This document shows, piece by piece, positions 12,455 through 25,173 of a stretch of DNA of 64,000 nucleotides. Source of the DNA: Branchinecta lynchi (taxonomy: Eukaryota; Arthropoda; Branchiopoda; Anostraca; Branchinectidae); the NCBI GenBank assembly GCA_023053575.1, contig JAKZAP010000014.1, positions 10,230,001-10,294,000 of the forward strand. Direction: 5' to 3'. The stretch's first letter is position 1. Each line of letters opens with the position of its first letter. The translations under genes and the position numbers were made by a program. The notes beneath the pieces are model-generated. The model worked only from the letters and a program-made list of their open reading frames with translations, had not been told where the DNA came from and did no database searches.

Positions 12455-14203
12455 TAGTTGGAACATACGCTATGAGAGGTCAAAGAAGGGGCATCCAAAT
12501 TTATATAATGTATGTGTTAGTATCATTTTGTTTCGATGAAAGTTTTCATGAAACCCTAACTGTATTAGATCTATGTACTCTCATATTAGTGTATCTCTGT
12601 GACTATATTGACATTTCTGATGCTATTTTTCTTACGATGATTTTTGGAAAAACAGAGAGAACTGAACTGAATTTAATCCACAGAGGTGGCGAGATCTAAC
12701 AGAGTCTACTCACGCCTCAAGTAGTGGAATGTTTTTTGTGGAAGGTTCTCCTTGCCACAGATATTCTGAAAAGTTGCTATAATCCAATTGCTCCACTCTT
12801 GTATTACAAGACTTTGTTGAATTATATATTCCGATTAAAGAGTTTGGCTCATTATAATTCCTTAGCCCTCCGCATCCCACAAGAACTACCCGATGAAAAT
12901 TTATCTTAAAACAGTAGCATGAAGTTGCACGAAAAAGTAGCATGCACTACCAACTGATGCTACTGAATACTACTGTTACGATTAGCCCAGTGTGGGGCAC
13001 AGTAAATAAAAATATTCAGTCCTACTGCATATCAATAAATGCAACTTATTCCTACAACTACCATTCAGTAGTTGTAGGAAGAAGTCTTTCAGTTTTCTTC
13101 TCTTTTTTTAAAAAGTATATGAAAATTAATGTAACGTGAATCGTGAATCTTTTTTTTTGTACTGCCCCCACAGGCCCATTCGGGCTTTCATGCAGTCAGA
13201 AGTATCGGCTACATGTATAAAGGATGTTAAGAGGGTTATAAAAGTTGTATTTATGTAGTTTAGCATGTAAAAGTTGGTTTATATAATAAAGAGTATTAAA
13301 CTAAAAAACTACACAGGCCCTTCACATTTTTCAAACGCGGACCACATCCTAGTTTGTCTTGCCTATGTTATCTATTCTAAAGACAAGTCCTAGCGTGTGA
13401 AACCAGGGACCAATACATTTCCTGTAATGACTCGCCATACAGGGGGCTTGTCAATAAGAGATTTCTGATGCGCTCTTGACCGACCGTCAGATAGTTGGAG
13501 AAATACCCACGGGGATAAAATACCCGACTATCCAGATAAACAAATTTTTTTGCAACTGTTGCTACTAGGAATATTTGTCTGTAATGGAAGAGTATCCTGG
13601 ATCTTTTGTCCTAGCTTAGCAACTGGTTGCATGCTGGCAATTTTGTCTATCTGAAAAAGAACGCCGATTCCACCCAAGCGGAATTTTTGGAAATTAGGTG
13701 AGGCTCGGGCAACATAGCAACATAGAAGCATAGGAAATGACAAGCCACCGGAATGGCGACTCATTACAGGAAATTTATGGGTCCCTGGTGAAACTAAGTT
13801 GGTGACTGCAGTCCTATCTCACTGGATACTTGACGCTGAGTTTGGGAGTTAACTACAGGATTTACAATCATAAGACAGGTCTGTTCAGGTGTTAAAAACA
13901 TTGGTAAAAAATCAGTGTGGTGTCTACCGTCGGCCCATTCCTAGCGACATGTCTTATGACCTTTCATGCAGTTCTCTTTCTCACAATAAGGTTAAGCAAA
14001 GACAAGAGTGATATAAGCTGAAATATCGGACTTGGTTATTCTAGCGATTTTTCCTAAGCATAGGACACGTTCCCCTGGTGTCAAATTTCTCAGTAATTTT
14101 TTTTAGCTAGCCAAAAATGACCCCAAACTCGAGAAGGTTGGCAACTTGCTCAGTCAATTTTTGAGCTAGAGAAAAATGCAAAAAAAACAAGAGCTACGAG
14201 CTC

Positions 14204-16644
14204 ATATGGCACTTGTTACGAGTAGGCACGGCTCGGTTATGTCAATGATATATCTAGTGTTTGCTAGGTGTCTTCCCACCAAGTTTCATCTCGATCCCTC
14301 CACTCATAGCGTTTTCCAATATTTCCGGTTCTCCCCTCCAGCTCCCCCCAAAAATCACCGGATCCGGTTCGGATTTTAAGTGGGTCGTCTGAGGCATGAG
14401 GTCTTTCCAAATATCAAGTTTCATCGAGATCCGGTCACCCGTTCAAAAGTTATAAATACCTCAAGATTCCGGATTCCCCCTCCCTCCACTCCCCCAACAG
14501 TGCCCGAATCGGCTCGGTCATGTCAATGATGTATCTAGTGTTTGCTAGGTGTCTTCCCACCAAGTTTCATCTCGATCCCTCCACTCATAGCGTTTCCCAA
14601 GATTTCCGGTTAACCCCTCCAGCTCCCCCAAAAGTCACCGGATCCGGTCCGGATTTTAAGTGGGTCGTCTGAGGCATGAGGTCTTTCCAAATATCAAGTT
14701 CCATCGAGATCCGATCACCCGTTCAAAAGTTATAAATACCTCAAGATTCCGGATTCCCCCTCCCTCCACTCCCCCCACAGTGCCCGAATTGGCTCGGTTA
14801 TGTCAATGATGTATCTTCACACCAAGTTTCATCTCGATCCCTCCACTCACAGCGTTTCCCAAGATTTCCGGTTGCCCCCTCCAGCTCCCCCCAAAAGTCA
14901 CCGGATCCGGTCCGGATTTTAAGTGGGTCGTCTGAGGCATGAGGTCGTTCCAAATATCAAGTTTCATCGAGATCCGGTCACCCGTTAAAAAGTTATAAAG
15001 ACCTCAAGATTCCGGATTCCCCTCCCTCCACTCCCCCGACAGTGCCCGAATCGGCTCGGTCATGTCAATGATGTATCTAGTGTTTACTAGGTGTCTTCCC
15101 ACCAAGTTTCATCTCGACCCCTCCACTCATAGCGTTTCCCAAGATTTCCGGTTGCCTCCTCCAGCTCCCCCCAAAAGTCACCGGATCCGGTCCGGATTTT
15201 AAGTGGGTCGTCTGAGGCATGAGGTCTTTCCAAATATCAAGTTCCATCGAGATCCGATCACCCGTTCAAAAGTTACAAATACCTCAAGATTCCGGATTCC
15301 CCCTCCCTCCACTCCCCCCCCCACAGTACCCGAATCGGCTCGGTTATGTCAATGATGTATCTAGTGTTTGCTAGGTGTCTTCCCACCAAGTTTCATCTCG
15401 ATCCCTCCACTCATAGCGTTTCCCAAGATTTCCGGTTGCCCCCTCCAGCTCCCCCCAAAAGTCATCGGATCCGGTCCGGATTTTAAGTGGGTCGTCTGAG
15501 GCATGATGTCGTTCCAAATATCAAGTTTCATCGAGATCCGATCACCCGTTCAAAAGTTATAAATACCTCAAGATTCCGGATTCCCCCTCCCTCCACTCCC
15601 CCCACAGTACCCGAATCGGCTCGGTTATGTCAATGATGTATCTAGTGTTTGCTAGGTGTCTTCCCACCAAGTTTCATCTCGATCCCTCCACTCATAGCGT
15701 TTCCCAAGATTTCCGGTTGCCCCCTCCAGCTCCCCCCAAAAGTCACCGGATCCGGTCCGGATTTTAAGTGGGTCGTCTGAGGCATGAGGTCGTTCCAAAT
15801 ATCAAGTTTCATCGAGATCCGATCACCCGTTCAAAAGTTATAAATACCTCAAGATTCCGGATTCCCCCTCCCTCCACTCCCCCCACAGTACCCGAATCGG
15901 CTCGGTTATGTCAATGATGTATCTAGTGTTTGCTAGGTGTCTTCCCACCAAGTTTCATCTCGATCCCTCCACTCATAGCGTTTCCCAAGATTTCCGGTTG
16001 CCCCCTCCAGCTCCCCCCAAAAGTCACCGGATCCAGTCCGGATTTTAAGTACGTCGTCTGAGGCATGAGGTCTTTCCAAATATCAAGTTCCATCCAGATC
16101 CGATCACCCGTTCAGAAGTTATAAATACCTCAAGGTTCCGGATTCCCCTCCCTCAACTCCCCCCCACAGTGCCCGAATCGGCTCGGTTATGTCAATGATG
16201 TATCTAGTGTTTGCTAGGTGTCTTCCCACCAAGTTTCATCTCGATCCCTCCACTCATAGCGTTTCCCAAGATTTCCGGTTGCCCCCTCCAGCTCCCCCCA
16301 AAAGTCACCGGATCCGGTCCGGATTTTAAGTGGGTCGTCTGAGGCATGAGGTCGTTCCAAATATCAAGTTTCATCGAGATCCGATCACCCGTTCAAAAGT
16401 TAAAAATACCACAAGATTCCGGATTCCCCCTCCCTCCACTCCCCCCACGGTGCTCGGATGGTGGAAGTGACTATTTCCAACTTAATCATTTGGGGTCCCT
16501 GATATGCTTGCCAAGTTTTATCGTCCTAGCTTATCTGGAAGTGCCCGAACTAGCAAAACCTGGACAGACCGACAGACCGACAGACCGACGGACGGACAGA
16601 AATTGCGATCGCTATATGGCACTTGGCCGAAGGGCAAGTGCCAT
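14204..16644. mobile_element. element-like unit enclosing the 281-bp satellite
   Basis: The block starts with ATATGGCACTTG (14204-14215) and ends with CAAGTGCCAT (16635-16644), which are inverted copies. Between them lie the satellite array and a unique right part with GACA/GACG repeats (16558-16600). Fragments of the right part recur at 2540-2660, so the block is probably a transposable unit whose internal repeat has been amplified. Confidence 0.45.
14216..16450. repeat. 281-bp tandem satellite, 8 copies
   Basis: The anchor GTCAATGA appears at 14241, 14522, 14802, 15064, 15348, 15629, 15910 and 16191, giving periods of 281, 280, 262, 284, 281, 281 and 281. The 262 step comes from a deletion of about 20 bp in the third copy (TAGTGTTTGCTAGGTGTC lost). 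Each unit has CCAAGTTTCATCTCGATCCC, GATTTCCGGTT and CACCGGATCCGGTCCGGAT motifs and a C-rich joint. Copies differ by only a few bases, so expansion is recent. Confidence 0.95.
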
Positions 16645-16758
16645 AAAAACTCGGTAAAGTTGGCAAAATGGGTGTGTTGTGACTGTTATACTCGAGACAA
16701 GCTCTGAGGAAAACTAAATAAGGGCAATAGGACGTCTGTCTGTCCGAAGTATTCATAC

Positions 16759-16930
16759 CTCCCATGACGACGATCCACTTTCCTGAGACTTCAACGCCTC
16801 TTCAAGCTGAGTGAAACGCTGCGAGACCTTGTCCACAATGTCATGTAGCTCCATATATTCAGTGTACTGTCGGTTGAAGTCCGCTCTGTATCGACTCCGC
16901 TGTTCGGTGTTGACGATGGGCTTGTACCGC
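16759..16930 (-). CDS. ELL: ELL exon e (occludin-homology domain, first part)
   Basis: A 172-bp exon. The acceptor is CTCTTGCAG at 16931 and the donor GTATGA follows base 16759. It opens with RYKPIVNTEQRSRYRADFNR and continues QYTEYMELHDIVDKVSQRFT and QLEEALKS. This is the start of the C-terminal occludin-homology domain, a coiled-coil-like helical module. The equivalent human segment is SSEQRQSYKNDFNAEYSEYR. In vertebrate ELL2 this module is reported to bind the AFF scaffold of the super elongation complex. The exon ends in phase 0 after GSSSWE. Confidence 0.95.
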
Positions 16931-17037
16931 CTGCAAGAGTTAGAATGTAAAAATAAAATGAAAATAAGGATAAACATAAATAAAGACATGATCCCAGTGT
17001 ATGCAAAGCCGGCTCAACCTTACATAATACACCATAT

Positions 17038-17801
17038 TCCAGTTCAGCGCTTCCAAGCGGACTAGTTTCTATTAGTCCCCCAATGCCTCATTATTAGCAC
17101 TTGACTCAGACATAAGTTGCGTTTTTGCAGATACCATGGTATCTGATACCACGGTCTAAAGTCGTTTTCGCAGTTTCCGTGGTATCTGATACCACGTTCA
17201 ATAGGAGTCTTTGCAGTTATCGTGGGATCTGACCAGTTATCGTGGTATGTGAAAAGTCATCTCACTTTCATCCAATTTTGTCAACTTGGTGAGAACGAAG
17301 TTTAGCACTTAGTGATGTGACTGGATATCAGTTTTTCCTTTGGGATGAATTCGCAAAGTGCAATTTCGGCAATAGTCGTTTTTGCAGAGCAACAGTGGTA
17401 AACCAAGGTAACTGCAAAAACGACTAATTGCAGATCCAGTTACCGTGGTAACAGATACCATGCTATCTGCAAAAACGCAACCATAGTAAAGTAGATCCAC
17501 AGGTTTATGAGTAGAAAATCTGCAATTGGCTTCAGTTGATGGATTTTGTGTATACATTAATATTGGTAGGCTACAGTGTTCAGGTTTCCAATGTATTTGT
17601 TGTTGTTTTTTGTTTCCTTTTGTTGTTTTTGTTGCGATGGCCCTTGCTGGCTCTTTATGCATTAAATGTCTATGTACCAGTAGCAGAAAGTGAAAGTTAC
17701 CCACTACCCTACTCGTCCGACTTTTTACTATCTCTGCACAGGTGCTGAATACGAATGGGGATTAACATAAACTAGTCCACTTGGAGCGCTGGACTGAAAT
17801 A
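17038..17801. mobile_element. long-TIR element with a second element nested inside
   Basis: The left end ATTCCAGTTCAGCGCTTCCA, continuing AGCGGACTAGTTTC, is complementary to the right end AAACTAGTCCACTTGGAGCG CTGGACTGAAAT with few mismatches (about 32 bp). Related ends occur at about 9758 and 10048. The 17115-17482 element lies inside, so it inserted later. Confidence 0.6.
17115..17482. mobile_element. inverted-repeat element with 3-bp TSD (AGTTGCG family)
   Basis: The ends AGTTGCGTTTTTGCAGATA and GGTTGCGTTTTTGCAGATA (right, read inward) extend to about 40 bp of similarity. The flanks are ATA on both sides (17112-17114, 17483-17485). The interior repeats the palindrome-like word GTGGTATCTGATACCAC. 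No protein is encoded. Confidence 0.7.
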
Positions 17802-18106
17802 AGGCCAATTTGCTGAAGATAAACGGCATTCGAACTCTGATGCATTTTGGAATTTTCAAATCGGATGCGAGTCCGAACCATTAATTTTTAACCAGTCTAC
17901 AACAGAAGAACGCCAAAAGATAGAGTACAAGAAAGCAACATTAAGCAAGAATACTTCAAGTAAAGTGTGAGATGATGCAAAATGCATCGGGCCGTCAAGC
18001 TTTTGGTGGGTATCCGCTAGCGCGCCTAATGTTTAGTGATTAAGTGTTTCTAGGCGAATGTCTAGATTCAGATATCTTACGCTTCATGCGCCCTGCTGCG
18101 CTTTTT

Positions 18107-18282
18107 TGTTACATTTATTCAAACAATGTTTATAACGGATACGTCAGCTATGATTCTTCATCAGCGATATTTCGGCCCTTCTTGGCAAGGGTCCTCGTCA
18201 GGCTGTCAATCCTCTGGTTCAACTTCATAGCTGAATCATAGCTGACGTATCCGTTATAAACATTGTTTGAATAAATGTAACA
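18107..18282. mobile_element. perfect fold-back with hammerhead-like core
   Basis: Two 50-bp arms (18107-18156 and 18233-18282) are perfectly complementary, separated by 76 bp. The spacer, read on the minus strand from 18201 to 18170, is CTGACGA, a GGACCCTT/AAGGGCC hairpin, then GAAA: the conserved core layout of a hammerhead ribozyme. The same sequence recurs at several places in the window. Penelope-like retroelements are known to carry such motifs; this copy has no reverse transcriptase. Confidence 0.75.
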
Positions 18283-19139
18283 AAGTCAGCTTGGGCTCAA
18301 AGAATATTTATTTTTTGTTACAGTTTCGAGTGAGTTTTTTAACTTCAGTAAAAGAAAACATGGAGCCAATAAATGACAGATTAGTACTATCTGGACTACG
18401 GTACCATTATATTTGTTGAAAGATTATACGCTGAAAGATTACGTTTTCTTTTTTTTCTTATGACACTGGCATGTCTGTTGCTTTTATGCCACTTCACTTT
18501 TTCACACTTGTCAATGAAATTGTACCTTACCTTACCTTTACCTTACATGATCAAGTCTGTCAGTCAAAAGAAATCGGTGTTCTTTTCTTGTTTGCAGTTG
18601 CTCAAAGTAACCGAAAAGGGCTGGGATAGGACAATCTAGTTACCCATCACTTATTCACTTAAACTGGCTTGAAGACCCGCTGAAAATGCGTTACTTAATT
18701 GTTCCGCTAGTCAGGAATAATCGATTTTCAAATGGTGGAATTTCGTGTGATTTGTGGTACCTCTATGGGCTTGTATTTTTGTTGTATGCCTACGATAAAG
18801 AATTATGATTTTTTTTTGTCCAGGCACTAAGCAATTTCCACCACTGCCTACTGAAAAGCCGCGTTTGGATTGAGATTAAAATTTCCCGCGTCATAGTAGA
18901 ATTTACGCTGTGGGGACGGCCGCAGATATTCTGAGCGTCATAACTAGAGCAGATTGTACAAAAGAAAAAAAAATCCCTTTGCAGAATCCAAATAATTCAG
19001 TGTATTCAATTAAATGACACAACAATAAGTTGGCTTTTCAGTTAAAATTTAAAAATACCTGAATGACCGAGTCCTGAGCGTCATAACACAAACATCAACA
19101 AAGAAAGTATATTTTGCTAACCACTAGAAAACGAAATAC

Positions 19140-19225
19140 AGGGCCGAAATATAGCTCCAACAAAAATCAGCTGATACATCCGTTTTGCACTATCAAATAT
19201 GATTCGCAGTAAGCTTGGGCTGCAG
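19140..19225 (+). repeat. half copy of the fold-back family
   Basis: It contains GGGCCGAAATATAGCTC, then CAGCTGATACATCCGTTTTG and CACTATCAAATATGATTCGC, the right-hand half seen at 38040-38100. Confidence 0.6.
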
Positions 19226-20690
19226 GAATATTTACGAAATACAAGGATTCGGAATTATTACTATTTATCATCACTACTGTTTATTTTCTAGATACACCAG
19301 AGTAGTATAATAAGTAAAATAAAATAGATGCCAACAAAACTGCATTGCAATGGATTTACATGTCGGGGTAAAAATTTGAAAACGAATTATAACATTTACG
19401 AAAAACACTGAAAAAAGACATTACTGTTTGAAGAAGGGAAAGGATTGTGTTCAGGGAGAATTACAACCGATTTTTTTGTTTAAAGAACAAGTTTCTTCCA
19501 AACAATCGTCGTCGGAACTATAACGTTAGGTTTATTACTGTGAATAAAACTGATGCTCTCAACCGACTATTACCTTCCTCCCAGAGGATAGAGTATTTTA
19601 TTTTATTTTCAACTCAATATGACCTACAACAAAGCAACGGAATGTGATGTAAAAACGCGTGTTATCGATAGATATTAATCTACCGACATCACACTTATTT
19701 GTGTGGAAATACTTCTTTTAATGTTCCCTTCCAATCCTGCGGTCTTCAATTCCGGTTAGTCGACAACAGTTTTGCGGTTTCAATCAAAAGTTCGAATTTC
19801 AGATTGGATTCCAAAATCATGAAACAATTGAAGTAACATAATACAACGTCCAAAACCTGAATTTTGTATCTAAAAAAATGTCCAAAAATTTTACTGTCGA
19901 TAAACATGTTAAAGCTACGATTTCATAATAGCAATATTTTCACTCTTCTTGTGACGGAATCTCTTTGCCTTTAAGTGCGAACACACGATCACGATTTCCC
20001 GGACGGATTCCTGTAATTTAATCATCAAGTTGAACAAATTTCAACTTTTCCACATGAAAGTGATGATAGTGAATTCCAGTCTGGAAGCTCCCGATCCTGA
20101 TCGAGAGTTCGAACGTTTATAGTCGAAAAGTGTAATAGAGATGAAATGAAACGAATAAAACAGAGTGAGTAGACACACAGTAAGTATTGTTTATGGTATG
20201 GATCTGACCCGAAATTTCAAGACAGAGGCTTTGGCTACTGTATTTCTTTCGAAACAGCTAAGCCCGTTCCCTTCCTCTTCACCCCCCCCCCCGGTTCATC
20301 TGACACTGCGCTCCCGCAAAAACGGATTCGGTTTTCGAAAGCAAAAAAGAACAAAAAAAAACTAGTAACTACCAAACATAGTTAGTCAGAATAAATGCAG
20401 ACAATGCTCACAACCCTTCGGGCTAGGTCTGCCAAATTTATCGTCTGTGAGCCTGACTTGCATCACGATTTTTCCGCCCTTCACCGTGCCAGAAAAACTT
20501 TGATTTTAGATGACAGCTCCAAACACATGCCCGTAATCTCGGTACTTAAAAATCGGTAATCGACAAGTAATGATGCAGGTTTTCCCACAAGGTCCTACAC
20601 GCTGATGTCAAAGCAACGACGCAAACAAGGCCAAATACCCCCATGGGATCCCAAACTGTCGCCACTTTTTCAACGAGTGACAACGAGACG

Positions 20691-20850
20691 AAAAAAAAAA
20701 ATCTTGCAGTATTTGCTACTGTGATTAATCTTGTCTCTACTGAGATTATCTCTATTTCGGATTAATCTCATCCCAGTAGAGATAAGATTAACTCCAGTAG
20801 CAAATTCTGCAGTTAACTTTAATCCTTACTCGGAGAAACTGTTTACAGTG
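20691..20850. mobile_element. mariner-type MITE, CACTGTAAA family (left end lost)
   Basis: The right end is CTGTTTACAGTG followed by TA (20851-20852). The interior has GCAGTATTTGCTACTG, GAGATAAGATTAAC and CTGCAGTTAACTTTAATCC as in the other copies. The left end is replaced by an A-run. Confidence 0.55.
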
Positions 20851-20986
20851 TAGCCAGAGTATATCGGCTCTACGTAGCCGTCAAAGGACTTCACAGATTA
20901 TAATTACAAGACCCGAGGGTAGGATAGGGCTTAAACGAACACAACATTCTCTTGTGGTTTCTTCATGGATTCCTAAAACACAACAA

Positions 20987-21077
20987 TGTAGCCAACACGC
21001 CATTTGGCCCCAAGCCCGTAGCCAACAAGCCATTTGGCTCCAAGCCCGTAGCCAACACGCCATTTGGCCCCAAGCCA
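20987..21077. repeat. 30-bp tandem repeat, 3 copies
   Basis: The unit GTAGCCAACACGCCATTTGG plus CCCCAAGCCC occurs three times with two substitutions in the middle copy. Being a multiple of three, it gives a repeated decapeptide (GQMACWLRAW) in a minus-strand frame, but nothing suggests that frame is expressed. Confidence 0.9.
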
Positions 21078-22951
21078 CGATTAGAGTTGATGTTTTGAAA
21101 TAAACCAAACAAACGAAAATAAACAAAAATGACTATGGTTATTTGATGGCTTATTCCTCAAAAGCGCCGATAGTAACTTTGGTGGTTGTAAAATGTTTAT
21201 TTCGCAAAACTCTGCAGACAGGAAATTTCGTTTTATAAAAAAAAAAGTTTTTGCGGGAAAAGGGAAAGAAGTTTACCAAAAGCAGGGTTGTATGTCGCGG
21301 TACCTGACATATTCTGCAAGAGGAGGCCTTATTACTGTATTAGCACATCATAGTATTTGTTATATCACCTGCACCATGATGGTCGACCAGATAAAGCACT
21401 ATGTCACGTGGAGGTTTCGTCGGCCGATAAAATGCGAGAATGGCGAGAATCCGGCCGGAAGAAATGTAAAAATTCCGGCCTGAAGAATTTAGCTTGCCTT
21501 TTCCTCTTATATCCGCGAAACCAACTTCGTGATCAAGAATGGGTGGTTCTATCAAATTCATGGCTTCCACCAGATTCCAGCTAAACTGTTGGACTGACGA
21601 CAAAAGGAAGTGAGACTACAAAATAATGCTCAGTGGTGCTACCAAATCAGCACACATTTTTAGACAGGCCCTTTTATTATGAAAATTCTCGGCAAAGGTG
21701 TTCTTCAGGCGGAGACTATACAAGTTAAATTCAATAAGCAAATGAAGTTTCTAGGAAATATACGTGTACAATTTTATACATGTATATTACATTACATATT
21801 ACACGTATATGCATTTAATTATTAAGAACTGTTAAAAGATGAAGCTAGTGCTAGCGGTAGAGCATGCGCTGAAGCCTTAAAAGATACTTGTGGTATACAA
21901 ATCTGCATGACTATTCCTTTCCAGTCGATAAGAAGTGTTTGGTTCTTCGTCCAGTTTTTGGTTTTCTCCAGAAATCTCCAAAACATAATAATTTCAACTT
22001 TCAAGACACAATCAATAAGCTAAACTCATGTGGACTTTTCCGAACCTTCTCGACAACCCAACTCTTGTTCTACCAGCCCCTGCTATACAAAATCATGTTT
22101 TTCATTACACAATTCCAGACACCTGTCTATTTTATTTCAAATTTATAATCAATTTTTTTTTTTTACACTTATTATTTTGTTTAATATTTTCGTTCGTGCC
22201 TTATTTTTTCACTCAGCTATATTTCTTTACAATTAAGCGGGTTCTGGATAAACCATTTTTGCTACATTTCGGTGAATAGCTGAAACCCGACACCGCAGAG
22301 ACGACTCTTATCAGCAGATTGACACCGCGATCGAAAGTGAAAACATTTTTTGGCAGCCGATAGATGTCACCCAGGCTAGCAGCCGAACACGACCAAACAA
22401 TATCAGCGTCTCGCATCAACGGACGGTAATACTCTCCAGATCACGATTTGGGAAACTCAGATCGAAGTCCGCGACCTTCCGACAAAGCACATTATTCAAA
22501 TTTTCTGGAAGTGGCGATACCAAAGCTTGAAGGATTTGCTTTATTTGAGAAAAACACCCAAATCTGATCGTGACCTTTTCCCTCGTAGCTTATCTACGCC
22601 CACACCCGGTTCAAGTGATTACAACACTTTCCGGAGATCGTGAAGCGGTTTAAGATGGCGCCACTACACAAATACCTATAATGAACCAATTTGAATAAAT
22701 TTATTCCCCAAAAGACCACGGGCCATGGCGGGAATATTTAAACAGTGGCGACCACACCTGAGCCATCCCAACCTCATAATTACCACTATACCGCTGCATC
22801 TCTGTACCATTTTTCTACCATACTACTTCCATCGCCACTTGCTCGGAAGAAAAGAACTGTTTGCCCATTCTATACTAAAACCATTCATCAGTTGACCGGG
22901 CTTGACCGCATAAAGCATAAGCGCAGGAGGATGCCTCACTTATACGCTTAC

Positions 22952-23209
22952 CTTAAAGGATACGGCGTATTTATGATAGTAATTCATTTTACTACCGAAG
23001 TATTTCCATCCATTCTCGATCCCGAGATTCTACACCTCATAAGTGTTTACCCTCTCCTGTTTTAGCATTACACTGATTATCACGCTTAACACGTTTCTTC
23101 TCTTTACGTGACGTATCATTGTTTCCCGGAAGCTTAGTGTCCCGAAGACTGGTTATACAAAAGTAGTCAACTATCTCATTACATTACGTAGTGTCAGGAG
23201 TGCTTTAAC
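22952..23209. mobile_element. TTAAAGGACAC-family MITE (diverged)
   Basis: It begins CTTAAAGGATACGGCG and ends GTGCTTTAA. It shares the interior words TTTCCATCCATTCTCG and GATTCTACAC with 39469-39867. Confidence 0.55.
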
Positions 23210-24510
23210 AAACATTGTGCCTTGCAACCCCAATTTAAACTCCCACTCCAGCACCACGGTACAAAAGCCTTCATATTTAGGTAAAAGTTCGCCAACTCCG
23301 TTCTTTTTTTTTTAGCTTAAGAACCATTTAATTTAATTATTAACAAGACTGGAATGACTCAGTTCTTAGTCTGGCCCAACTTGTTGTATGTACATCGGTC
23401 TTTCTGCGAGAAAGTGTTTTCCTCGAATGACTGGCAGCGCGTCACCTAATTAAGATGCTCCAGATGAGAATTAGGAGATGACGCAGACAACTCCGGCAGA
23501 TGGACAAATCATGCCTCTGGTGCCGCGAAACTGAACTGACAACTGTCGTGTCATACCTGACTCAACGGCTGAAGTAGGACATTAATGTCTGATTAGGTCA
23601 CAGTCCAAACTTTAGTTTTAGTTAACGTCCGGGGTTATTCTTACCACATCACCACTACTTACATTATAAAGTTTTTCTCTATAGATGCCCGATCCGCGAT
23701 GTACAGCTAGTGAGCATGACTGAGCAATCCTTCGATTATGTCTGTACGGCTCAGCAAACATTTCGAAAGACTATCCCGGAATTATGAAAATTCCGCATTA
23801 GCCTGGGAGTGGGGGGGGGGCGACCTCGAGATCACAAAATCATAAGTTTCGCAACCAGAATTGTTGGTACTCGGAACAGCCATATCGAAGGTACGGTTAA
23901 TGCTGAATCGATCATTAATTTCATGTGTATTATAGATTAGATTCTTACGGTCCACACACACAATGTTCTTCCCTAATTTCTTTCATTTCTTTCTTGTTCT
24001 TTTTCTTCTTCGTCATTTAATTACTCCGTCTTTTTGTACGTTTGTGCATTATGATGGGCAATAAATCTATTATTATTATTATTATTAATTTCTCCAAAGT
24101 ATGTAAGGGCGAGAACCGTATGTGATGTAGTATATTATTATTACTGTTGTTATTTTACAGCCGCTTCCTAGAGACTAAAACAAAAAAAAATGTTCTTAGC
24201 TGTGAAATTCTGACCTCTCTTTACTGACTGATGTAGCCTATTCTGTTTCCGAAATCAGTAGGCTACATTTAGTTAAACACTGACACATCAGAATCTATTT
24301 TTATCAACTTCAATTTTTTTTTTTTATTATGGATTAAAGCATTAATTTATTACGGCGAAGGCTACCCAAGTAGCCTACTATAGACGACGGATAATTATCG
24401 AGAAACCATACCAAAATACACATGCTCGTATGGTTTCTAAGGTTCTCCAGATTTCCGAAACTTCGTACGTCACGGAAAGCGTAAACATATTGCCAATCAC
24501 GTATACATAG

Positions 24511-24782
24511 AGCGTGGTCCACCCTTCTACAAATAGTAACTATTAGTTACTATTTCCATTCCAACCTCACCAAAAGTTACTACGCTGACCGTTCCAACCT
24601 TCTCGAAATAGGAACTTATAGTAACGATTTGCTTACCGGATCTCTGTAACGTGATTGGTCGGATTCGCGAGATGGCATAATATTCTGCTGGAAAACAGAA
24701 AAGTCGTTCCAGCCTTGACGGCGAAAAGACAAAATTCGTCACGTCATGCGTAGTAACTGCGGTAAGTAGGATGGAACACGCT
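24511..24782 (+). mobile_element. MITE with 5-bp TSD, copy 1
   Basis: The ends are AGCGTGGTCCACCCTTC and, from the right, AGCGTGTTCCATCCTAC. The flanks are CATAG on both sides (24506-24510, 24783-24787). The interior repeats TAGTTACTA-type palindromic words. No coding capacity. Confidence 0.75.
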
Positions 24783-25173
24783 CATAGTTTTGTAGGGTAA
24801 AACAAATGTTGTTATGTATTATGGCGCTAGTCGGTCGGTATTTGACTTAAATAAATAAATAGGAGAATAGGAATCATACAATCGGCTCAGTCTTTAATCC
24901 GACTCGGGTAAGAATGTCTACACGAGCCACAAGCATGATCTACCGAAACAAAAAGTATCACAAAACGCTGCGTAATTTGTTCAGGCTCCAATGACTAACA
25001 ACCAGCGGTGATGGAGAACCATATTAGGAAATTTTCACTTGATTGGTCCAATAATTAAACTAAAATGTCATGTGAACTGTAATTTGGAACCAAGTGTTCA
25101 TCTGGACAATTGGCCTGAAAGTATGGTCCAAAGATGCCCCAAATTATGAACATGTTGACGGTCGTTCTCTTTG

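Larger units (their letters stand above)
11632..16758 (-). other. ELL intron between exons e and f (5.1 kb)
   Basis: It contains a mariner-type MITE (12293-12454), a fragment of the CCGATGAAAAATT family (12890-13000) and the large 281-bp satellite block (14204-16644). No coding sequence is recognised in 12500-14200. Confidence 0.8.

Noticed and set aside
20987..21077. Spaced repeats considered as a CRISPR array
   Set aside because: The copies are contiguous with no spacers, and the genome is eukaryotic.
20881..21126. Protein-like decapeptide repeat in a minus-strand frame
   Set aside because: It follows simply from a 30-bp DNA tandem repeat; no other sign of coding.
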